Origin: VYFG01 sp965248685
Lineage (GTDB): Bacteria > Pseudomonadota > Gammaproteobacteria > Arenicellales > Poriferihabitantaceae
DNA: 64,000 nt
Assembly (NCBI GenBank): GCA_965248685.1
Contig: CBDFKC010000003.1
Coordinates: 1,054,001 to 1,118,000 of the forward strand
Direction of reading: 5' to 3'
Shown here piece by piece: positions 59,271 to 64,000 of the stretch. The notes under the pieces were generated by a model, which made no database searches, was not told the DNA's origin, and saw only the letters and a list, made by a program, of their open reading frames with translations. The first letter of the stretch is position 1. The number at the start of each line of letters is the position of its first letter. Position numbers and translations under genes: made by a program.

Positions 59271-62200
59271 CTAACTGGCATCCATAAAAATAAATATTAT
59301 TTTCCCGTTGCTTGATTTGATCGGGACCATCAATGTATCGGTGTTGGCAGCACCGCTGCTAAATTTGCGTGAAAGTTGCATAAGGTTGCCGGCATTGTCT
59401 TTTATGGATATATCCAGTACCCCGTTAAAGACATTTTCAAGAGGCTGGTTGAGATGTAATTGCCAGATGTTGTTTCCTGTGTTCAAAAAACTGGAGGCGA
59501 GTTCTGTGCCTGGCGCTAATCCATCAATCTCGATACTCGATTTGATCGATAAAGTGCTTAGGTCGAGACCGCTGTAATAGTCGAATAAACCTAATCGAAT
59601 TGTTTTTATTGATGCCTCGTTGCTTCCCGGTTTCGGTGTCGCCAATGCCACCACGGGTCTCAGTTCATCGGTAAACCATCCGAGGCCATTGGTATTGGGA
59701 GTGCTGATAGGTGCGCCGAGGTCGATCCATCTGGCAAATTTCATTTTTTGATCTTCGCTCATTGGCGTTACCCCGCTGCCTGGCGGGGGGCAGGCGATGC
59801 CGTCAAAATCGATATCGGACTGATTGACTTCGCTGTTACTGCCACCATCGGGTAGGGTGGACTTATCTCCACGGGTAGTTTCGGTGGGATGGTCTGCATT
59901 GGTCCAGCCGTCAAGGCGTGCACCAAAGACTTTCCAGACTAATAGACTACGCCTCGATTGAAACGCGCGCATATAACGGGATCGATTGGTCTGGCGCCAG
60001 CCAAAGGGTTCGGTCAAAGGGGGTATCCCATAATCGGCGCCACTATCATTAGCCAGTCGGTGCCAGCTGCCGTCGTATCCATTTATCAAACTGTTGTCGT
60101 CCAGGATAAGGCCTGCTGGGGCCGCCGACCCGGTGTGGCATTGGACGCAGGACTGCTGCAGGATAGGCTTTATATCCTGATGAAATTCGACGTCGACTGA
60201 CGGGCTATTGTGGGTCACTACTTCGGTTTCTCCGGCGGAGTTGATCCTTAGCAACGGCGTTTTATCGGTAAGATCGGGTACCTGGTAGCCAGGCTGACTG
60301 GCCGCTGTACCGGCGAACTCCAGAGGCGTCAGTGAGTGGGAATGGCAGCCGCCACAATTATTTCTGACCTCGCCAGGACGAAGCTGATGCCAGGTCTGGG
60401 CCATATTCAATACCATGCCTCTTTTATCGATGGTCTGAAAAGTAAAGGGAGTGTCCGCCGGAATCCTGGCGAGGAAGCTGGTATCCGGATTATTCTCGCT
60501 ATCCAGTATTGGGCTACCCGATGAATTGAATTTTCGCAACGGAATTTCCCCGAGAATTCGTAGTCGTTCCTGGGCGTGATTTTTATAAGCAGGACTATAT
60601 CCATTGGGGCCGTATGCCTGGGCCGAGGTGGGTTCCATCGAGAGAATACGAATGGCGTAAATATCACTGTCCGTATACTTGCCCGCATCGGCGCCCTGGC
60701 CGCCCCAATTGCTCGAGCCGGAATTGCTGAACGAGTTAAATGCATCCAATCCATCGAACCCGGCATCGCCAGTTCCTGGTGCGCTGCCCCGGCGATACAC
60801 CGACGATGTTCCGACAATGCCAAAAGGTGTGCTCGCGGGTAAATCTGGATGTAGGCTGCCGTCATTAGCTAGCGAGGGGAGTTGTTCGGGTTCGCTTATG
60901 CCGTATATCTGTTGATAGGAAACAACCGCCCGGGGCTGTTGTTCATTCCATTGCGGAAGATTCCTGATCAATACCAGATCATTCTGGGACTGGGCGGGAA
61001 TGCCATTTTCAAGTAGGTACAGCCCGGCATTATAGTAGGGGATGCCATTGCTGTTTACATGGTTAGCGGGACCGGGGGAATACACCAGCAGTAAATCATT
61101 ATTTGGTGCGGCGCTGGGTTGTGTCACTTTACCCGCAGCGGAAGGATTGTCCCGGCCATGGGAGAATGGAGTTAATGTGGTTAACCCATTAGGGGAATAC
61201 GACATCCGGTTGATATAAGGTTTTCCATTGCCATGCCATCCTTCCTGTATCGAAGGGTTAGATGGGTGGGATGGAATGGGCGAACCAAAGTCGGCTGTGC
61301 CCCCAGAGACGTCCACCGGAAATCGGTATAAGGTACCGAAGCCCTGATTGTTCTGGTTATAGTATTTGACTACTGCGACAGAGCTGTCAGACATCTGGGC
61401 CTGCCAATGGAATGCGGCGGGACTTTCGAATGCACTGGCCAACGGACCCCAGTCGGTTCCATCCGGTCGGATATGCCAGATTCCCCAAACCCGCTGATCG
61501 CGCACACCCTGGGCTTCGTAACTGGAAAACATGATCCTGCCATCTTTTAATACCACCGGATGCAATGCGCTGCCGAGGTTAAAGAAGCCGATTAATTCGA
61601 CATTGGAACCATCTTCATCCATGACAAACAATTGTAGATTTGGAAAAGTGAAGCTCTTGTTAGGCGCAAATCCGTTCCGACTCGATGTGAAAACGATTTT
61701 ACCGCCGGGTAGGGGGAATGCGCCCATATTGTAAATCCCGTAACCGATGTAATTCGGTTTACCCGGCTCCGAAGTCAGGGGATCCGATGACCATTGCAGG
61801 GCTCCAGTGTTGGGTGACCATTCCTGAAAGGTTAGCTGAATTAACTGGCGAGTTGCCAGATTCAGCTTAAATATATCGGCACCGGAAAGTGCGGCATGTC
61901 TACGTTGATAGTTTGTTATGGATTGGTCGTGAACCTTGGAGAAATAGACCCATTTGGCGTCAAAGCTGATAGCCGGATCAGTAATGGCACATTTTTCGTT
62001 ACCATTATTTTCATTGGCGCGATCACAGTCATAAAGAATTTCCTCGCTGCCGTCTGGGTGCAGGAGCATCAGATCAGTGCCCGCTTCCAGATCGATGGGA
62101 TCTTTGACTTCCGGAAAGTTCATGCGAACCGTATCGCCATCCCGCGGCGCCCGAACATAGACAATGTCATAGTTCACAGGGCTGGATATTGCCTCGACTG

Positions 62201-62306
62201 GCAACAAAAACAAACAGATCAGAAGTTTCCCGGTGACCCCCCCGAAAATTCTGGATCTGATTAACGTGAAATTATTTTTTGCACTATTATAATTTAGACA
62301 TGACAT
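59271..62306 (-). CDS. Large exported di-haem protein with beta-propeller, HzsA-like
   Basis: The 1011-residue protein has an N-terminal export segment (GKLLICLFLLPVEAIS). WD40/PD40-like propeller repeats follow (SFDAKWVYFSKVHDQ, GGKIVFTSSRNGF, DGRIMFSSYEAQG). Two c-type haem motifs lie at CGGCH (NNCGGCHSHSLTP) and CVQCH (SCVQCHTGSAAP), and there is a C-terminal beta domain. This layout is that of the hydrazine-synthase-alpha-related (HzsA) family, which is widespread outside anammox bacteria with unknown function. I start at ATG 62306, which puts the signal segment near the N-terminus. It is monocistronic and divergent from the deacylase gene. Confidence 0.8.
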   Translation of the reverse strand: MSCLNYNSAKNNFTLIRSRIFGGVTGKLLICLFLLPVEAISSPVNYDIVYVRAPRDGDTVRMNFPEVKDPIDLEAGTDLMLLHPDGSEEILYDCDRANENNGNEKCAITDPAISFDAKWVYFSKVHDQSITNYQRRHAALSGADIFKLNLATRQLIQLTFQEWSPNTGALQWSSDPLTSEPGKPNYIGYGIYNMGAFPLPGGKIVFTSSRNGFAPNKSFTFPNLQLFVMDEDGSNVELIGFFNLGSALHPVVLKDGRIMFSSYEAQGVRDQRVWGIWHIRPDGTDWGPLASAFESPAAFHWQAQMSDSSVAVVKYYNQNNQGFGTLYRFPVDVSGGTADFGSPIPSHPSNPSIQEGWHGNGKPYINRMSYSPNGLTTLTPFSHGRDNPSAAGKVTQPSAAPNNDLLLVYSPGPANHVNSNGIPYYNAGLYLLENGIPAQSQNDLVLIRNLPQWNEQQPRAVVSYQQIYGISEPEQLPSLANDGSLHPDLPASTPFGIVGTSSVYRRGSAPGTGDAGFDGLDAFNSFSNSGSSNWGGQGADAGKYTDSDIYAIRILSMEPTSAQAYGPNGYSPAYKNHAQERLRILGEIPLRKFNSSGSPILDSENNPDTSFLARIPADTPFTFQTIDKRGMVLNMAQTWHQLRPGEVRNNCGGCHSHSLTPLEFAGTAASQPGYQVPDLTDKTPLLRINSAGETEVVTHNSPSVDVEFHQDIKPILQQSCVQCHTGSAAPAGLILDDNSLINGYDGSWHRLANDSGADYGIPPLTEPFGWRQTNRSRYMRAFQSRRSLLVWKVFGARLDGWTNADHPTETTRGDKSTLPDGGSNSEVNQSDIDFDGIACPPPGSGVTPMSEDQKMKFARWIDLGAPISTPNTNGLGWFTDELRPVVALATPKPGSNEASIKTIRLGLFDYYSGLDLSTLSIKSSIEIDGLAPGTELASSFLNTGNNIWQLHLNQPLENVFNGVLDISIKDNAGNLMQLSRKFSSGAANTDTLMVPIKSSNGKIIFIFMDAS

Positions 62307-62483
62307 ACCACGGATAGCCCCCCATCCCGCAAGTTGTAAATCTGATGGCAAGACTATAGCAAGGTAATCCAGTTAAATGTCACAATTTTGATTTTATACT
62401 TACTCGAACCAAGATACGTTTTAGCACTATACTGTCATCATATATCTTTTGCATTGCCGCTCGATTCCGACACCAGAAACCAC

Positions 62484-63512
62484 ATGATTTCAACCAACAA
62501 TATTGACTGTGATTTAGATTTTGCGGCCGACGGAAAGAGGCTGGGGAATCTTGCGCTAAAGTATTCCAACAATGCGCTGGCTTTCAGTACCATTCCCATA
62601 CCTATAGCCGTGATAAAAAATGGTGATGGCCCCAGTCTGTTATTAACCGCCGGCAATCACGGAGACGAATACGAAGGCCAGATTTTGTTACGTCAATTGA
62701 TCCATGAACTTGAACCGAGTGATATCAATGGATGTTTGATCATTCTTCCTGCCCTAAACTATCCGGCGGTAATAGATGGGTCCAGGGTATCCCCCCTCGA
62801 TCAGGGAAATTTAAATCGGAGCTTTCCCGGGAATGAAAATGGATCGCCCACTGCAGCCATTGCTCATTTTGTAACAACCAGGCTGTTGCCCTTGTGCGAT
62901 GCCGGTGTGGACCTGCATTCCGGTGGATCGAGAACCTACTATTTACCCTGTGGGTTTCTTTGTACTAGCAGCGATAAAGACGTTATGCAACGGAGTCTGG
63001 CGATGAGTGACGCCTTCGATGCGCCTTTTACTTTTGTTGTTGACGGCAGCAAATCTCCCTCCGGCTTCGACCCGGTTGCCCATAACCTCGGCATTCCGTT
63101 TATCTCTTCGGAATTGTCTGGAGGCGCTAATGTTGATAGCGATGCGTTGGAGATTGGCAGGAACGGCCTGATAAATATAATTCGACTGCTTGGGATTCAA
63201 CCAGCAGAGGCAAAAAAATCCAAAGGTCCCCGTTTGCTTGATGGAATCAATGGATGTCATACCGTTACTGCGCCCTACAGCGGGATATTTGAGCCCCACT
63301 GCGATCTTGGTGATCAAGTTGAATCGGGCAAGGTCGCCGGGGTTCTGCATTCACTGGAGGAAATCGAACGAACCCCAACCAGCTTGGAGTTTGAATTCCC
63401 GGGTATCGTCGTAGTTCGACGTAATGGGGCTCTGGTGGAGCGCGGAAGCCATTTGTTTATGACTGCTCAGGAAATGTCCCGGGCAGAACTACACAAGATA
63501 ATTAACGACTGA
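62484..63512 (+). CDS. Zinc deacylase of the AstE/aspartoacylase family (DoeB-like)
   Basis: The 342-residue enzyme has zinc motifs in LLTAGNHGDEYEGQILLRQL (H and E) and VDLHSGGSRTYYLPC (H). Substrate-pocket residues LNRSFPG and a C-terminal barrel (APYSGIFEPHCDLGD) are also present. Overall it follows DoeB, the N-acetyl-diaminobutyrate deacetylase of ectoine catabolism, but other acyl amino acids are possible and no doeA is adjacent. ATG 62484 is preferred; the longest frame adds 32 residues without family character. Confidence 0.8.
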   Translation: MISTNNIDCDLDFAADGKRLGNLALKYSNNALAFSTIPIPIAVIKNGDGPSLLLTAGNHGDEYEGQILLRQLIHELEPSDINGCLIILPALNYPAVIDGSRVSPLDQGNLNRSFPGNENGSPTAAIAHFVTTRLLPLCDAGVDLHSGGSRTYYLPCGFLCTSSDKDVMQRSLAMSDAFDAPFTFVVDGSKSPSGFDPVAHNLGIPFISSELSGGANVDSDALEIGRNGLINIIRLLGIQPAEAKKSKGPRLLDGINGCHTVTAPYSGIFEPHCDLGDQVESGKVAGVLHSLEEIERTPTSLEFEFPGIVVVRRNGALVERGSHLFMTAQEMSRAELHKIIND

Positions 63513-63534
63513 CAATAACTGGGCTATTTAAGCG

Positions 63535-64000
63535 TTATCCCAGCAAATCCCGCAATCGCGACTTGATTCGTGCCTGCATATCCAGCCCTCCGGCATCCAT
63601 CCAGGCTTCGGCGTCAGAACGTTCAGATAAATTTGGATACCAGTTCTCGCTAAGGAAGCGGGCCTGGGTGTGGGGATCGGTCAGAAAATCATTACCCCGA
63701 ACCGAGCGCTCCATTACCTCCACAGCGATAGTTTCCGCGGTAACCTCTACCCCGGCAGACATTTTGGTGGCCCAACCAATCATTTCATCGCAAAGGGTCA
63801 ATAATTCCAGAGAGCCGGTTCGCCCACCAGAGAGAAACCCCAGGTTATGGACAAATGGTGTTTTTGCCATGGCGGCTATCGCCAGGTTTGCGCCGGCTTC
63901 TGCCGCTGCCTGGGCGTCAAATGCATGGGAGTCAGAACAACCTGCTCCTACCCAGGAAGGAATACCGATAGAGCGGAAATAATCACTGGCACCCAGACCC
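63535..64000 (-). CDS. MttB-like trimethylamine/betaine methyltransferase, C-terminal part (start outside window)
   Basis: The frame is open to the right edge and encodes 154 residues plus a stop. GIPSWVGAGCSDSHAFDAQA, AGANLAIAAMAKTPFVHNLG and FLSGGRTGSLELLTLCDEMI follow the C-terminal barrel half of the MttB superfamily. Members without pyrrolysine (MtgB, MtcB, MtpB type) demethylate glycine betaine, carnitine or proline betaine to a corrinoid protein. The pyrrolysine position lies outside the window, so the subtype cannot be told. It is convergent with the deacylase gene, with a 22-base gap. Confidence 0.82.
   Translation of the reverse strand, partial: GLGASDYFRSIGIPSWVGAGCSDSHAFDAQAAAEAGANLAIAAMAKTPFVHNLGFLSGGRTGSLELLTLCDEMIGWATKMSAGVEVTAETIAVEVMERSVRGNDFLTDPHTQARFLSENWYPNLSERSDAEAWMDAGGLDMQARIKSRLRDLLG

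Noticed and set aside
1..64000. CRISPR array, rRNA operon or prophage structural genes
   Set aside because: No regularly spaced repeats of the CRISPR type, no rRNA signatures and no phage structural proteins were seen on either strand.

Overview
The window reads as a gammaproteobacterial chromosome segment of middling GC. The evidence is the mix of families: CbtA/CbtB cobalt uptake under a cobalamin riboswitch, RsgA, a Sfp-type PPTase, IS4/IS21/IS1182 elements, and REP-like hairpin repeats of the kind linked to Y1 transposases. Species cannot be resolved. The region is very plastic: I count about ten truncated genes, four insertion-sequence bodies or remnants, and an array of tRNA-derived repeats.

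Bases 1-27,000 look like an island array. Three good copies (1764-1906, 10127-10249, 14501-14634) and two decayed copies (172-190, 26871-26978) of the 3' half of a CAU-anticodon tRNA (tRNA-Ile2/Met type) lie in the same orientation. The three good copies share an upstream block of about 80 bp with paired CACCAAA-like repeats and a small palindrome, as expected for integrase attachment sites. They divide the region into cargo modules: (i) a DUF4143 ATPase; (ii) a compact biosynthetic operon of Rieske oxygenase, CaiB-type CoA transferase, thiolase-like protein, DUF35 partner, PPTase and a thioesterase-adenylation-carrier fusion, ending in a broken flavoprotein; (iii) a three-gene set with a YopT-like cysteine protease candidate and a 922-residue protein of unknown family; (iv) a gamma-butyrobetaine-hydroxylase-like/cupin pair, an alkyltransferase-like protein and a 2926-residue RHS protein with a novel membrane-containing C-terminus.

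Bases 27,000-42,400 are mixed: a homocysteine methyltransferase-like gene, a lipoprotein, a complete IS4-family element with 9-bp target duplications, an IS21-family element inserted in a TRAP small-permease gene, several orphan hypothetical genes, an ABC-F ATPase, acetyltransferases and decayed genes (murein-endopeptidase-like, DUF1772).

Bases 42,400-49,000 are a coherent cobalamin locus. A minus-strand operon cbtB-cbtA-chlI/D fusion-cobO-cobB-unknown is headed by a cobalamin riboswitch, with cbiX divergent.

Bases 49,000-64,000 hold a PuuB-like oxidase next to an agmatinase remnant, an IS1182 remnant split by a REP hairpin, small secreted proteins around a caspase-like protein, nested IS21/tyrosine-recombinase fragments, rsgA, a VOC protein, a large HzsA-like di-heme protein, a DoeB/AstE-like deacylase and the C-terminus of an MttB-like methyltransferase. 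Methylated-amine or betaine chemistry recurs across the window (Rieske, CaiB, GBBH-like, homocysteine methyltransferase, MttB-like). This is a theme only, not a proven pathway.
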